Assembly (NCBI RefSeq): GCF_001429605.1
Contig: NZ_LMSS01000001.1
Span: 557,469 to 621,468, forward strand
Length of the DNA stretch: 64,000 nucleotides
From: Phycicoccus sp. Soil802
Lineage (GTDB): Bacteria; Actinomycetota; Actinomycetes; Actinomycetales; Dermatophilaceae
Direction: 5' to 3'
Shown here in pieces: positions 1 to 13,465 of the stretch (within the stretch, counting starts at the first letter, position 1; each line of letters begins with the position of its first letter). Made by a program: the position numbers and the translations under genes. Below the pieces are notes generated by a model. It did not search any database and had not been told where the DNA came from. It saw nothing but the letters and a program-made list of their open reading frames with translations.

Positions 1-557
1 TGACCGCGATCGGCGTGCTGGCCGACCACTTCCGCGGCGGTGACCTCCAGAACTCGGTGGTGGTCTCCCCCGACCTGGGCAACGCCAAGACCGCCACCCA
101 GTTCGCCCGGCTGCTGGGTCTGCCCGTGGCCGCCGGCTCGAAGCAGCGACTGGCCGACGACCAGGTCATCATCGACTCGATCGTCGGTGACGTGACCGGC
201 AAGCGCGCCATCATCCTCGACGACGAGATCGCCACCGGCGGGTCGATCGTCGAGCTGCTCGACCGGCTCGCCGACCTCGGCTGCACCCGCGCCGACGTCG
301 CGTGCACGCACGGGCTCTTCGCCGGCAAGGCCGTCGAACGGCTCCGGGACCACCCGATGATCGGCGAGGTCATCACGACCGACACCGTGCCGGCGCCGGG
401 ACACTGGCCCGAGCTGCGGGTCCGGTCGGTGGCGCAGCTCTTCGCCGAGGCGATCAAGCGGATCCACGCGGGCGAGTCGGTGAGCAGCCTGTTCGACGGC
501 GTCGACCCGACCCATGCCCCGCCCCAGGCCAGCCTGTTCGACAAGGTCCATGTCTGA
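1..557 (+). CDS. prs: Ribose-phosphate pyrophosphokinase, C-terminal part (cut by window edge)
   Basis: Makes PRPP from ribose 5-phosphate and ATP, the precursor for nucleotide, histidine and tryptophan synthesis, in the cytoplasm. The frame is open from base 3 and begins TAIGVLADHF, so the N-terminal half lies outside the window. Seen: the VVSPDLGNAK stretch and the PRPP-binding loop DDEIATGGS at about 219-245, both typical of the family's second half. The loop is the DDEIATGGS variant rather than the classic DDMIDTAGT, so this may be a paralogous PRPP synthetase. The last 8 nt overlap the start of the next gene, which implies cotranscription. The family is secure; which paralogue it is cannot be told from half a protein. 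Confidence 0.88.
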   Translation, partial: TAIGVLADHFRGGDLQNSVVVSPDLGNAKTATQFARLLGLPVAAGSKQRLADDQVIIDSIVGDVTGKRAIILDDEIATGGSIVELLDRLADLGCTRADVACTHGLFAGKAVERLRDHPMIGEVITTDTVPAPGHWPELRVRSVAQLFAEAIKRIHAGESVSSLFDGVDPTHAPPQASLFDKVHV

Positions 558-969
558 GCCGACCGGACCGCGACCCGTCGTCATCGTCGCCCTCGTGGTC
601 GACCTCGCCTTCGTGCTGCTCTTCGCGACGATCGGACGTCTCAGCCACGAGGAAGGCGCCTCGGTCGCCGGCGTCCTCAGCGTCGCCTGGCCCTTCGCGG
701 TGGCCCTGCTGGTCGGCTGGCTGGTGGCCCACCGTCGCTTGGGCTGGCCGGTGCGGATACCCGGCTCGGCGACCGTGTGGCTGGTGACCGCGGTGCTGGG
801 CCTGGTGCTCCGCGTCGCCACCGGTGGCGGCTTCGCCTGGAGCTTCGGGGTGGTCACCCTGGTCGTGCTGGGGCTGTTCCTCGTCGGCTGGCGCTGCGCC
901 GTCGAGGTGCTGCGCTTCGCGGGTACGGGTCTGGCCCGCTGGGCCGACCGGGCGGCGTCCCGCCGCTGA
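550..969 (+). CDS. DUF3054 family membrane protein
   Basis: A 139-residue integral membrane protein of the actinobacterial DUF3054 family; function unknown. Hydrophobicity suggests four membrane segments, at about residues 9-27, 36-56, 70-90 and 95-118, with a basic C-terminus. I chose ATG 550 (MSEPTGPRP) because it overlaps the prs stop by 8 nt and begins just before the first membrane segment; the ATG 36 nt upstream would add a basic low-complexity leader inside prs. Probably translationally coupled to prs. It converges on the sterol desaturase-like gene with only 1 nt between the stops. Confidence 0.8.
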   Translation: MSEPTGPRPVVIVALVVDLAFVLLFATIGRLSHEEGASVAGVLSVAWPFAVALLVGWLVAHRRLGWPVRIPGSATVWLVTAVLGLVLRVATGGGFAWSFGVVTLVVLGLFLVGWRCAVEVLRFAGTGLARWADRAASRR

Positions 970-970
970 G

Positions 971-1819
971 TCAGGGCTCGGGTGACCAGCCGGGTGGCGC
1001 GAAGAGGTAGCCGAGCCGGTCCCGCCAGTGCCGCGCATGTCGGACCTGTCGGACCATGAGGGCGAACTCGGCGTACTGCAACCGGAACGGGTTGAAGGTC
1101 GTCACGGGATGGGTCAGGCCGTAGGTCGGCCGCTGCTGCTCCTCGCGGAAGGTGCCGAACAGCCGGTCCCAGACGATCAGGATGCCGCCGTAGTTGCGGT
1201 CGAGGTACTCGGCGTCGCTGGCGTGGTGCACGCGGTGGTGGGACGGCGTGTTGAAGACCAGCTCGACCGGTCGCCAGAGCTTGGGGATCGTCTCGGTGTG
1301 CACCCAGAACTGGTAGGTCAGGTTGAGGGAGAAGACGAAGAAGATCATCCACGGCGGCAGGCCGACCAGGGGCAGGGGCACCCAGAAGAGCAGCTCACCC
1401 CAAGGGTTCCACTTCTGCCGCAGCGCCGTCGTGTAGTTGAAGTGCACGCTGCTGTGGTGGGCCTGGTGCATCGCCCACAGCAGCCGGATCCGGTGGCTGC
1501 TGCGGTGGTAGGCGTACCAGAGCAGGTCGACGAGGAGCAGCGCGATCACCCACGTCCACCAGTCGTGCGGGTCGAGGCGAAGGGGCGTCACGGCATACAG
1601 CGCGGCGTAGCCGAGCAGCGCCAGCGCTCGGGCCCCGAGGTTCACCACGACGGAGCCCACCCCCATCGACAGGCTGGCCGCCGAGTCCTGACGGGTGTAG
1701 CCGGCCAGGGGCGCGCCCTCATCTGTCTCCAGCACGCGCAGGGCCACCAGCTCCAGCGCGATGAACAGGACGAAGAACGGCACGGCCAGGAGCGCAGGGT
1801 CGCGCATCAGGTGGTCCAC
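971..1819 (-). CDS. Sterol desaturase / fatty acid hydroxylase family protein
   Basis: A 282-residue membrane-bound di-iron oxygenase-fold protein. The histidine clusters are visible in order: HRSSH (about 105-109), HQAHH (118-122), a lone His near 175, and HHRVHH (195-200). They lie between hydrophobic helices at about 10-30, 50-75, 85-105 and 145-172. Such enzymes hydroxylate or desaturate a lipid at the membrane; the substrate cannot be told from sequence. The GTG start is supported by TAAGGT (minus strand, 1827-1832) ending 7 nt upstream, inside a 27-bp inverted repeat. It sits immediately after mpa, where dop and pup lie in many actinobacteria. Family call firm, substrate unknown. Confidence 0.85.
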   Translation of the reverse strand: MDHLMRDPALLAVPFFVLFIALELVALRVLETDEGAPLAGYTRQDSAASLSMGVGSVVVNLGARALALLGYAALYAVTPLRLDPHDWWTWVIALLLVDLLWYAYHRSSHRIRLLWAMHQAHHSSVHFNYTTALRQKWNPWGELLFWVPLPLVGLPPWMIFFVFSLNLTYQFWVHTETIPKLWRPVELVFNTPSHHRVHHASDAEYLDRNYGGILIVWDRLFGTFREEQQRPTYGLTHPVTTFNPFRLQYAEFALMVRQVRHARHWRDRLGYLFAPPGWSPEP

Positions 1820-1822
1820 GCC

Positions 1823-1849
1823 CGCTACCTTACCGAGAGTAAGTTAGCG
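1823..1849. promoter_or_regulatory. 27-bp inverted repeat between mpa and the sterol desaturase-like gene, probable repressor operator
   Basis: Arms CGCTACCTTAC (1823-1833) and GTAAGTTAGCG (1839-1849) pair with one mismatch around a 5-nt spacer. The repeat overlaps the TAAGGT hexamer at 1827-1832 (minus strand), the likely -10 of the downstream desaturase gene, and starts right after the mpa stop. Size and symmetry resemble TetR-family operators. A terminator for mpa is the alternative, but there is no T-tract and the repeat covers a promoter. No regulator gene is adjacent. Confidence 0.5.
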
Positions 1850-3589
1850 CTACAAGTACTGCCCCGTGTTCGCGACGTTGTCGATCGACCGGCCCGGCTC
1901 GGTGCCGCTCTTGCCGGTGACCAGCGTGCGGATGTAGACGATCCGCTCGCCCTTCTTGCCGGAGATGCGGGCCCAGTCGTCCGGGTTGGTGGTGTTGGGG
2001 AGGTCCTCGTTCTCCTTGAACTCGTCGACACAGGAGGCCAGCAGGTGGTCGACCCGGATGCCCTTGGCCCCGATGGTGAGGAAGTCCTTGATCGCCATCT
2101 TCTTGGCCCGGTCGACGATGTTCTGGATCATGGCGCCGCTGTTGAAGTCCTTGAAGTAGAGGACCTCCTTGTCGCCGTTGCCGTAGGTCACCTCGAGGAA
2201 GCGGTTCTCCTCGATCTCGGAGTACATCCGCTCGACCGTCGCGGTGATCATGGCGTCGACGGTGGCCTGCGGCGACCCGCCGTGCTCGGCCAGGTCGTGC
2301 TCGTGCAGAGGCAGGTCGGCGACGAGGTACTTGGTGAAGATGTCGCGGGCGCTCTCGGCGTCGGGGCGCTCGATCTTGATCTTCACGTCGAGTCGGCCCG
2401 GGCGCAGGATCGCCGGGTCGATCATGTCCTCGCGGTTGGACGCGCCGATCACGATGACGTTCTCGAGCCGTTCGACGCCGTCGATCTCGGACAGCAGCTG
2501 GGGCACGATGGTGGTCTCGACGTCGCTGGAGACGCCCGAGCCGCGGGTGCGGAACAGGCTGTCCATCTCGTCGAAGAACACCACCACGGGCGTGCCGTCG
2601 GACGCCTTCTCACGGGCCCGCTGGAAGATCAGCCGGATGTGCCGCTCGGTCTCGCCGACGTACTTGTTGAGCAGCTCGGGGCCCTTGATGTTGAGGAAGA
2701 ACGACTTGCCGACCGGCTTGCCCTCCTTCTCGGCGACCTTCCTGGCCAGCGACGCGGCCACGGCCTTGGCGATCAGCGTCTTGCCACATCCGGGCGGGCC
2801 GTAGAGCAGCACACCCTTGGGCGGCTTGAGCTTGTGCTCGGTGAACAGGTCGGGGTGCAGGTAGGGCAGCTCCACGGCGTCGCGGATCGCCTCGATCTGG
2901 CCGGCCAGCCCGCCGATGTCCTCGTAGTCGATGTCGGGGACCTCTTCGAGGACGAGCTCGGAGACCTCGGCCTTGGGGATCCGCTCGTAGACGAACCCCG
3001 AGCGCGACTCGAGCATGAGGGCGTCGCCCACGCGGATCGGCTCGCCCTCGAGCGACTCGGCCATCCGCACGACGCGCTCCTCGTCGGCGTGCGCGACCAC
3101 GAGCACCCGGCCCTCGCCGAGCAGCTCCTTGATCATCACCACCTCGCCGATGCGCTCGTAGCCGCAGGTCGCCACGACGTTCATCGCCTCGTTGAGCCGC
3201 ACCTCGCGCCCGCTGGACAGCTCGGCGGGGTCGACGGCCGGGCTGACGGCCACGTGCATCTTGCGTCCGCCGGTGAGGATGTCGACGGTGGCGTCGTCGT
3301 AGGACTCGAGGATCACGCCGTAGGCGGCCGGCGGCTGGGCCAGCCGGTCGACCTCGGACTTCAGGGTGACGATCTGCTCGCGGGCCTCCTTGAGGGTGCG
3401 CACGAGCCGCTCGTTCTGTGACGAGACGGTGGCCAGGTTGGACTGGAGCTGGAGCACCTTGGTCTCGAGCTCGCGCGACCGGACGGGGGCGTCGGCGAGG
3501 CGCTGGCGCAGGGCGGCGACCTCCTCGGCGAGGAGCTCTGCCTGGCGGCGCTCCTCGGAGTGGTCACCCGGGGTGGCGTGATCGGTCAT
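1850..3589 (-). CDS. mpa: Proteasome-associated AAA+ ATPase (Mpa/ARC)
   Basis: Hexameric ATPase that recognises pupylated proteins and unfolds them into the 20S proteasome. The 579 residues show the expected order: N-terminal coiled coil (about 10-85) that binds Pup, OB-fold region (about 90-200), then the AAA domain with Walker A GPPGCGKT (264-271), Walker B VVVFFDE (335-341) and arginine-finger region LRPGRLD. The C-terminus ends in GQYL, the motif that docks on the proteasome alpha ring in mycobacteria. GAGGGAG 7 nt before the ATG is a good ribosome site. dop, pup and prcBA do not follow it here. Upstream on the same strand lies trmI, as in mycobacteria. Confidence 0.97.
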   Translation of the reverse strand: MTDHATPGDHSEERRQAELLAEEVAALRQRLADAPVRSRELETKVLQLQSNLATVSSQNERLVRTLKEAREQIVTLKSEVDRLAQPPAAYGVILESYDDATVDILTGGRKMHVAVSPAVDPAELSSGREVRLNEAMNVVATCGYERIGEVVMIKELLGEGRVLVVAHADEERVVRMAESLEGEPIRVGDALMLESRSGFVYERIPKAEVSELVLEEVPDIDYEDIGGLAGQIEAIRDAVELPYLHPDLFTEHKLKPPKGVLLYGPPGCGKTLIAKAVAASLARKVAEKEGKPVGKSFFLNIKGPELLNKYVGETERHIRLIFQRAREKASDGTPVVVFFDEMDSLFRTRGSGVSSDVETTIVPQLLSEIDGVERLENVIVIGASNREDMIDPAILRPGRLDVKIKIERPDAESARDIFTKYLVADLPLHEHDLAEHGGSPQATVDAMITATVERMYSEIEENRFLEVTYGNGDKEVLYFKDFNSGAMIQNIVDRAKKMAIKDFLTIGAKGIRVDHLLASCVDEFKENEDLPNTTNPDDWARISGKKGERIVYIRTLVTGKSGTEPGRSIDNVANTGQYL

Positions 3590-3672
3590 GTCGGCTCCCT
3601 CAAGACCTCAGAGTGGCTAACGACTGCTACCGACCGTCGACTGCCCGGCCGATGACCCAACCTAACCCCGAT

Positions 3673-5834
<2,162 letters not shown>

Positions 5835-5881
5835 GCGCAGACCCTACGTGACCGGCCACGACCCTCCGGGCGCCACTAGGC

Positions 5882-5887
5882 CATACT
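5882..5887 (+). promoter_or_regulatory. Likely -10 element of metH (leaderless)
   Basis: CATACT lies 6 nt before the GTG start of metH and there is no Shine-Dalgarno sequence, so transcription probably begins at the start codon. The 59-bp divergent gap is too short for a cobalamin riboswitch. Confidence 0.45.
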
Positions 5888-5893
5888 TGTGCG

Positions 5894-9691
<3,798 letters not shown>

Positions 9692-9728
9692 CCGCCGCAC
9701 CGGTGCGGTCCCAGCGCGCCCCCTTTGG

Positions 9729-9767
9729 TGCTCAGTGCCACTGTGGAGCTGCTCAGTGCCGCTGTGG
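9729..9767. repeat. Short tandem duplication, about 18 bp with period 21
   Basis: TGCTCAGTGCCACTGTGG (9729-9746) recurs as TGCTCAGTGCCGCTGTGG (9750-9767), one mismatch. The second copy covers the last codons and stop of the small minus-strand reading frame, and the first copy repeats that end just downstream of it. It is probably a local slippage duplication in the gap after metH. Confidence 0.6.
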
Positions 9768-10013
9768 GATGCCGAGCGGGGCTGACACCCCCGCGCCCGA
9801 GAGGTTGTCGCACCGGACGATCTGGGTGTCGATGCGCTCCACGGGACAGCGGAACGGGCTCGAGTCCCAGCCCACCACCGTGCCACGGGGTGGCCCGGGG
9901 TCCTGCCGTGCTGCGGCGGGTGAGGAGACCGAGACGGTCACCGCTGACGCCAGCAGTGCAACGATCCACATCACGTGACGAATCTGCCTGTGCTGCATGG
10001 TGTTTGGTTTCAT
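9753..10013 (-). CDS. Small predicted secreted protein (hypothetical)
   Basis: An 86-residue frame starting MKPNTMQHRQ, with a plausible signal peptide: basic start, a hydrophobic stretch at about 14-30 (MWIVALLASAVTVSV) and SPAAA before the mature part. The mature part is short, with two cysteines about 14 residues apart that could form a disulfide. I recognise no family. No clear ribosome site precedes either Met 1 or Met 6. It lies in the only non-core gap near metH, beside a sigma factor module and just before a local tandem duplication. If it is not real, 9692-10139 is a 448-bp gap with nothing else supportable. Confidence 0.45.
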   Translation of the reverse strand: MKPNTMQHRQIRHVMWIVALLASAVTVSVSSPAAARQDPGPPRGTVVGWDSSPFRCPVERIDTQIVRCDNLSGAGVSAPLGIPQRH

Positions 10014-10139
10014 GAGGGGTAGTCGTCGGGAGGGACCCAGAGGTTGACGACCGCGCCCGCGAAATTTCTTGGCAGCTGGTGTCAACCTCGAGCACGCTCT
10101 GGCGACTACATCGCAGGAGACTGGTGCCGGGAGGTCGGA

Positions 10140-10691
10140 GTGAACGGTGGCGAGGAGTCAGCGGTCGTACTGGCTTTCGCGACGCCCACGTCGCGCGACA
10201 AGGACGCCGTGGTCGAGGCGTTGTTCCGCGAGCACTACGGCACCATGGTGCGTCTCGCGTACTGCCTGCTCGGCGACCGTGCCGCCGCCGAGAACGTCGC
10301 ACAGGAGGCGTTCGTCTCCCTGCACCTGCACTGGAGCAGCCTGCGAGACCGCGGCGCACTGCTGCCCTATGTCCGGTCCGTGGTCTTCAACCAGTGCAGG
10401 TCGCGGCAGCGATGGCTCATCCGCGGTCGGAGGGCGATGACCCAGCTGGGATCGCCCGACCTGGTGCCGAGCTCGGAGGACGCGGCGCTCGGGCTCGACG
10501 AGACGCACCGTCTCGGCCAGGCCATTCGCGAGCTCCCGCGCCGCCAGCGCGAAGTCGTCGTGTGCCGGTTCCTGCTGGGACTCAGCGAGTCCGAGACCTC
10601 CACCGAGCTGGACATCAGCATGGGCAGTGTCAAGCAGCACACGCACCGGGCGCGGGCAACCCTCCAGGCAGCGATGGGAGCAGGGCAATGA
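10140..10691 (+). CDS. SigE-family ECF RNA polymerase sigma factor
   Basis: A 183-residue ECF-type sigma-70 factor that would direct RNA polymerase to a small stress or envelope regulon. Region 2 is visible as ALFREHYGTMVRLAYCLLGD (about 23-42) followed by AENVAQEAF, and region 4 as LPRRQREVVVCRFLLGLSES with the helix-turn-helix near 145-170. I chose GTG 10140 because GGGAGG lies 5-6 nt upstream; the longer frame from 10044 has no such site. The stop overlaps the next gene by 4 nt (ATGA), so the membrane partner is translationally coupled, as anti-sigma factors often are. Confidence 0.88.
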   Translation: MNGGEESAVVLAFATPTSRDKDAVVEALFREHYGTMVRLAYCLLGDRAAAENVAQEAFVSLHLHWSSLRDRGALLPYVRSVVFNQCRSRQRWLIRGRRAMTQLGSPDLVPSSEDAALGLDETHRLGQAIRELPRRQREVVVCRFLLGLSESETSTELDISMGSVKQHTHRARATLQAAMGAGQ

Positions 10692-11629
10692 CACTGCAGG
10701 ACCGTGACCTCGAGCGCGCACTCGCTCGCCTTGCCGACGACGTCGTGCTGACGGCGACCGACGTGGACACGGCGTTCACGGAGTTCGCGGATCGGTCGAC
10801 CGTCGCAGCGCAGCGCCGACGCACGCAGCGCCTGGCTGCGGCGTGCGCTGCCGCAGTCCTCCTGCTGGGTGGCGCGGCTGCCTACTGGGCCGGGGCCGGG
10901 CGCACCATGGACCGGCTGCAGCCCGCGACGCCGACCGTCACCCAGCCCTCGGTCATCTCGGCAGCGGACATGGTCGGCGTCTGGACGGGAATGGGGCTCT
11001 GGACCTTCTACGCGGACGGGTCGGGCGGGTACAGCAACAACGCGGACACCCTCGAGACCCCCTTCTACTACACCCTCAAGGGCGCCAAGCTCGGCGTGCA
11101 CGACGGCTCAGGATGCGACTTCTCCTTCCGGCTGACGAGCTACCGGGAGGGCAAGCTCACGGGCGATGTCCTGGACTTCTGCGGGAACAACGCACCCCCG
11201 GTGTCCCTCGTGCGGCTGTCCCCGGCCAGCCCCGCCGGCACGGAGATCCCGATGTTCTCGATGGCGGGTTCCACACCCGTCCGACGTGTCGCGCAGGTGG
11301 GTGGCGTGTGGCTCATGCCCGGCACCGGCATGCTCCTCGCGATCGACGCCAGCGATCCAAGCCGCGTCACCTACGCGCTGGACGACCAGGGGAACCTGGC
11401 CAAGAGCCCTCGCGATGCGGGCGCCGTCACGGTCTCGTCGGACGGCACGGTCACCCTGACCAGTTCGCAGGCTCCCACGTTCGGGTGCAGTGCCCCGGAA
11501 GGCCCTCGAACGGTCCTGCGCGACGTGCGGGTGGTGGCGGCCCAGAGCCTCGAGGCCAGCGGCGGTGTGACGTCGACGTGTGCCTGGGCCACCGTCCCGG
11601 CCGGCTGGGTCATGGTGAGCGATCGCTGA
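10688..11629 (+). CDS. Single-pass membrane protein coupled to the sigma factor (possible anti-sigma factor)
   Basis: A 313-residue protein with a cytoplasmic segment of about 53 residues, one membrane helix (about 54-74, AAACAAAVLLLGGAAAYWAG) and a large extracytoplasmic part with regularly spaced beta-rich segments and several cysteines (GCDF, FCGNN, GCSAPEG, STCAW) that could pair. The layout and the 4-nt overlap with the sigma gene suggest an anti-sigma factor or sensor, but the HxxxCxxC zinc anti-sigma motif is absent and I recognise no domain. A transcription terminator-like hairpin follows at 11678. Function is inferred from context only. Confidence 0.7.
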   Translation: MTLQDRDLERALARLADDVVLTATDVDTAFTEFADRSTVAAQRRRTQRLAAACAAAVLLLGGAAAYWAGAGRTMDRLQPATPTVTQPSVISAADMVGVWTGMGLWTFYADGSGGYSNNADTLETPFYYTLKGAKLGVHDGSGCDFSFRLTSYREGKLTGDVLDFCGNNAPPVSLVRLSPASPAGTEIPMFSMAGSTPVRRVAQVGGVWLMPGTGMLLAIDASDPSRVTYALDDQGNLAKSPRDAGAVTVSSDGTVTLTSSQAPTFGCSAPEGPRTVLRDVRVVAAQSLEASGGVTSTCAWATVPAGWVMVSDR

Positions 11630-11677
11630 CCGCCACGCACGGCGAGGCACGGGCTGAGCCACCGGGTTCGCACGGTA

Positions 11678-11708
11678 TGCCGTGGCGCACCGCCGGTGCG
11701 CCACGGCA
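11678..11708 (+). terminator. Intergenic hairpin after the sigma/membrane-protein pair
   Basis: Perfect 15-bp stem, left arm TGCCGTGGCGCACCG (11678-11692) and its complement at 11694-11708, with a single-base loop in the strict pairing. No T-tract follows. The left arm begins inside GGTATGCCG, as in two other hairpins of this window. Confidence 0.6.
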
Positions 11709-11728
11709 GCGTTGTCGGCGCCGCGGCA

Positions 11729-11734
11729 TACCGT
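11729..11734 (+). promoter_or_regulatory. Likely -10 element of the RecB-like nuclease gene
   Basis: TACCGT ends 7 nt before ATG 11742, with no ribosome binding site between. This fixes the start at 11742 rather than the in-frame start at 11682, which lies inside the hairpin. Confidence 0.4.
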
Positions 11735-11741
11735 GGGGTCC

Positions 11742-12587
11742 ATGGTTCCCGCCCTCTCCCCGAGCCGGGCCTCGGACTTCAAGCAGTGTCCGTTGCTCTA
11801 CCGGTTCCGCACGATCGACAAGCTGCCCTCCCCGCCCAGCCCTGCTGCGGCGCGGGGCACGCTCGTGCACGCCGTGCTGGAGCGGTTGTTCGACCTCCCC
11901 GCCGACGAGCGCACCCCGGCAGCGGCACAGGCGTTGCTGGGCCCGCAGTGGGAGGCGCTGGTCGAGCAGGAGCCCGAGCTCGCGGCCATGATCGCCGACG
12001 ACGACAAGCTGACCGAGGCCGGCTGGTTCGGCGACGCGCAGGCCCTGATCGAGACCTGGTTCACCCTCGAGGACCCGACCCGCCTCGAGCCTGCGGAGCG
12101 CGAGCTCTACGTCGAGACCGATGTCGACGGGCTGGTCCTGCGTGGCTACGTCGACCGCCTCGACGTGGCGGCCGATGGCGCGATGCGGGTCGTCGACTAC
12201 AAGACCGGGCGTTCCCCGAGCGAGCTGTTCGAGGGCAAGGCGCTGTTCCAGATGAAGTTCTACGCCCTGGTGCTGTGGCGGCTGCGTGGTGAGATCCCGC
12301 GGCTCCTCCAGCTCGTCTACCTCGGCAACGGCGAGGTGGTCCGCTACACCCCCGACGAGCACGACCTGCTCAGTCTCGAGCGCAACCTCAAGGCGGTCTG
12401 GACCGCGATCGAGCGGGCCGCGACCACCGGCGACTGGCGACCGAAGACGTCGCGGCTCTGCGACTGGTGCGACTACCGCGAGTTCTGCCCGGCCTGGGGC
12501 GGCACTCCCCCGCCGCTGCCGCCCGACGCCGCCCTGATCGCCCTCAACCCGGCGATCTCGGGTCAGGTCACGCCGACGGACGAGTGA
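11742..12587 (+). CDS. RecB-family Fe-S nuclease (PD-(D/E)XK exonuclease)
   Basis: A 281-residue single-domain nuclease related to the nuclease part of RecB/AddB and to Cas4. Motifs: RGTLVHAVLE (His of motif I), GYVDRLDV (motif II Asp), VVDYKTG (motif III D-x-K) and QMKFYALVLW (QxxxY). Four cysteines, Cys16 plus Cys240, Cys243 and Cys249 in LCDWCDYREFC, have the spacing of the Fe-S cluster that staples AddB-type nucleases. The Mycobacterium neighbourhood has an equivalent beside trmI. It probably trims or processes DNA in repair; no helicase partner is adjacent. It converges with the HAD gene across 9 bp. Confidence 0.9.
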   Translation: MVPALSPSRASDFKQCPLLYRFRTIDKLPSPPSPAAARGTLVHAVLERLFDLPADERTPAAAQALLGPQWEALVEQEPELAAMIADDDKLTEAGWFGDAQALIETWFTLEDPTRLEPAERELYVETDVDGLVLRGYVDRLDVAADGAMRVVDYKTGRSPSELFEGKALFQMKFYALVLWRLRGEIPRLLQLVYLGNGEVVRYTPDEHDLLSLERNLKAVWTAIERAATTGDWRPKTSRLCDWCDYREFCPAWGGTPPPLPPDAALIALNPAISGQVTPTDE

Positions 12588-12596
12588 GCCGGCCGG

Positions 12597-13295
12597 TCAC
12601 CCGAAGAGCCTGTGGAGGTCGGCTGGGGTGAGCCCGCGCAGGCTCGGGGCCTGCACGGCCCCGGCGATGATCGGCACCGGCACGACGTGCGGCACCGCGA
12701 GCGTGGGGACGCCGGCGGCCACCGCGGACCGGACTCCGGTGGGTGAGTCCTCGATGGCGACGCAGTCGGTCACCTCGACGCCGAGTGCCCGGGCCGCCGC
12801 GAGGTAGGGCTCCGGGTGCGGCTTGCCGTGCTCCACCTCGTCGCCGGTGATCACCGCGGCGAAGGTGCCCTCGGGGAGGGCCGCGAGGACGCTGTCGGCC
12901 AACGACCGCCACGACATGGTCACCAGGGCGTTGGGCACGCCGGCCTCGCGGAGGGCGGTGAGCAGCTCGATGGCGCCGGGACGCCACGGCACGTGCTCGG
13001 TGACCTGGGCGATGACGCGCCGCAGGAGGTCCTCGACGATCTCCACCGGTTCGAGCGTGATCGGGCTGTTGTCGCGGATGAACTCGGCCGACACCATGAG
13101 GTCGTTGCCGACCAGCTGGTGGGCGTACTCGTCGTTCCAGACCCCTCCGGCCTCCTCGACGATGGCGTGCTCGGCGTTGATCCAGTACGGCTCGGTGTCG
13201 ACCAGGGTGCCGTCCATGTCCCAGAAGACCGCGGCCGGCAGGTCTGCTGCGGGGGTGGTCGTGAGCTCGCTGGGGAGCGGTTGCTGAGACGGCAT
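12597..13295 (-). CDS. HAD-superfamily hydrolase, beta-phosphoglucomutase-like subgroup
   Basis: A 232-residue cytosolic phosphatase or phosphomutase. Motif I is WDMDGTLVDTE (about 25-35), motif II lies in NALVTMS, and the Lys/Asp motifs appear in HGKPHPEPYLAAA and VAIEDSPTGVRSA. A four-helix cap inserted after motif I places it in subclass I, close to PgmB/YcjU. The substrate, a small sugar phosphate or similar, cannot be read from sequence. It lies divergently from the PAC2 gene across 170 bp; that gap holds no other frame I can support. Confidence 0.88.
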   Translation of the reverse strand: MPSQQPLPSELTTTPAADLPAAVFWDMDGTLVDTEPYWINAEHAIVEEAGGVWNDEYAHQLVGNDLMVSAEFIRDNSPITLEPVEIVEDLLRRVIAQVTEHVPWRPGAIELLTALREAGVPNALVTMSWRSLADSVLAALPEGTFAAVITGDEVEHGKPHPEPYLAAARALGVEVTDCVAIEDSPTGVRSAVAAGVPTLAVPHVVPVPIIAGAVQAPSLRGLTPADLHRLFG

Positions 13296-13465
13296 TCCAG
13301 AGGGGCCTTCGTGGTGCGGGAGGGGCGGCGCGCCCGACTATACGCAGCCGGGCATCTGCGTCCGTGCCGTGGACCGTAGGCTGGGCGGGAGTGGTGCCGC
13401 CTGCCCAGACTGGGTGTGGTGGAGGCTGTGTCCGACCAAGACCGTGTTTTCCCGCAGAAGGAGCG

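Noticed and set aside
1028-3421. 797-codon open frame opposite mpa and the desaturase gene
   Set aside because: Antisense shadow caused by G/C-ending codons; composition is Val/Leu/Asp/Gly-rich with no motif, and both real genes lie on the other strand.
5835-5893. Cobalamin riboswitch before metH
   Set aside because: Only 59 bp separate the divergent genes, too short, and no B12-box is seen.
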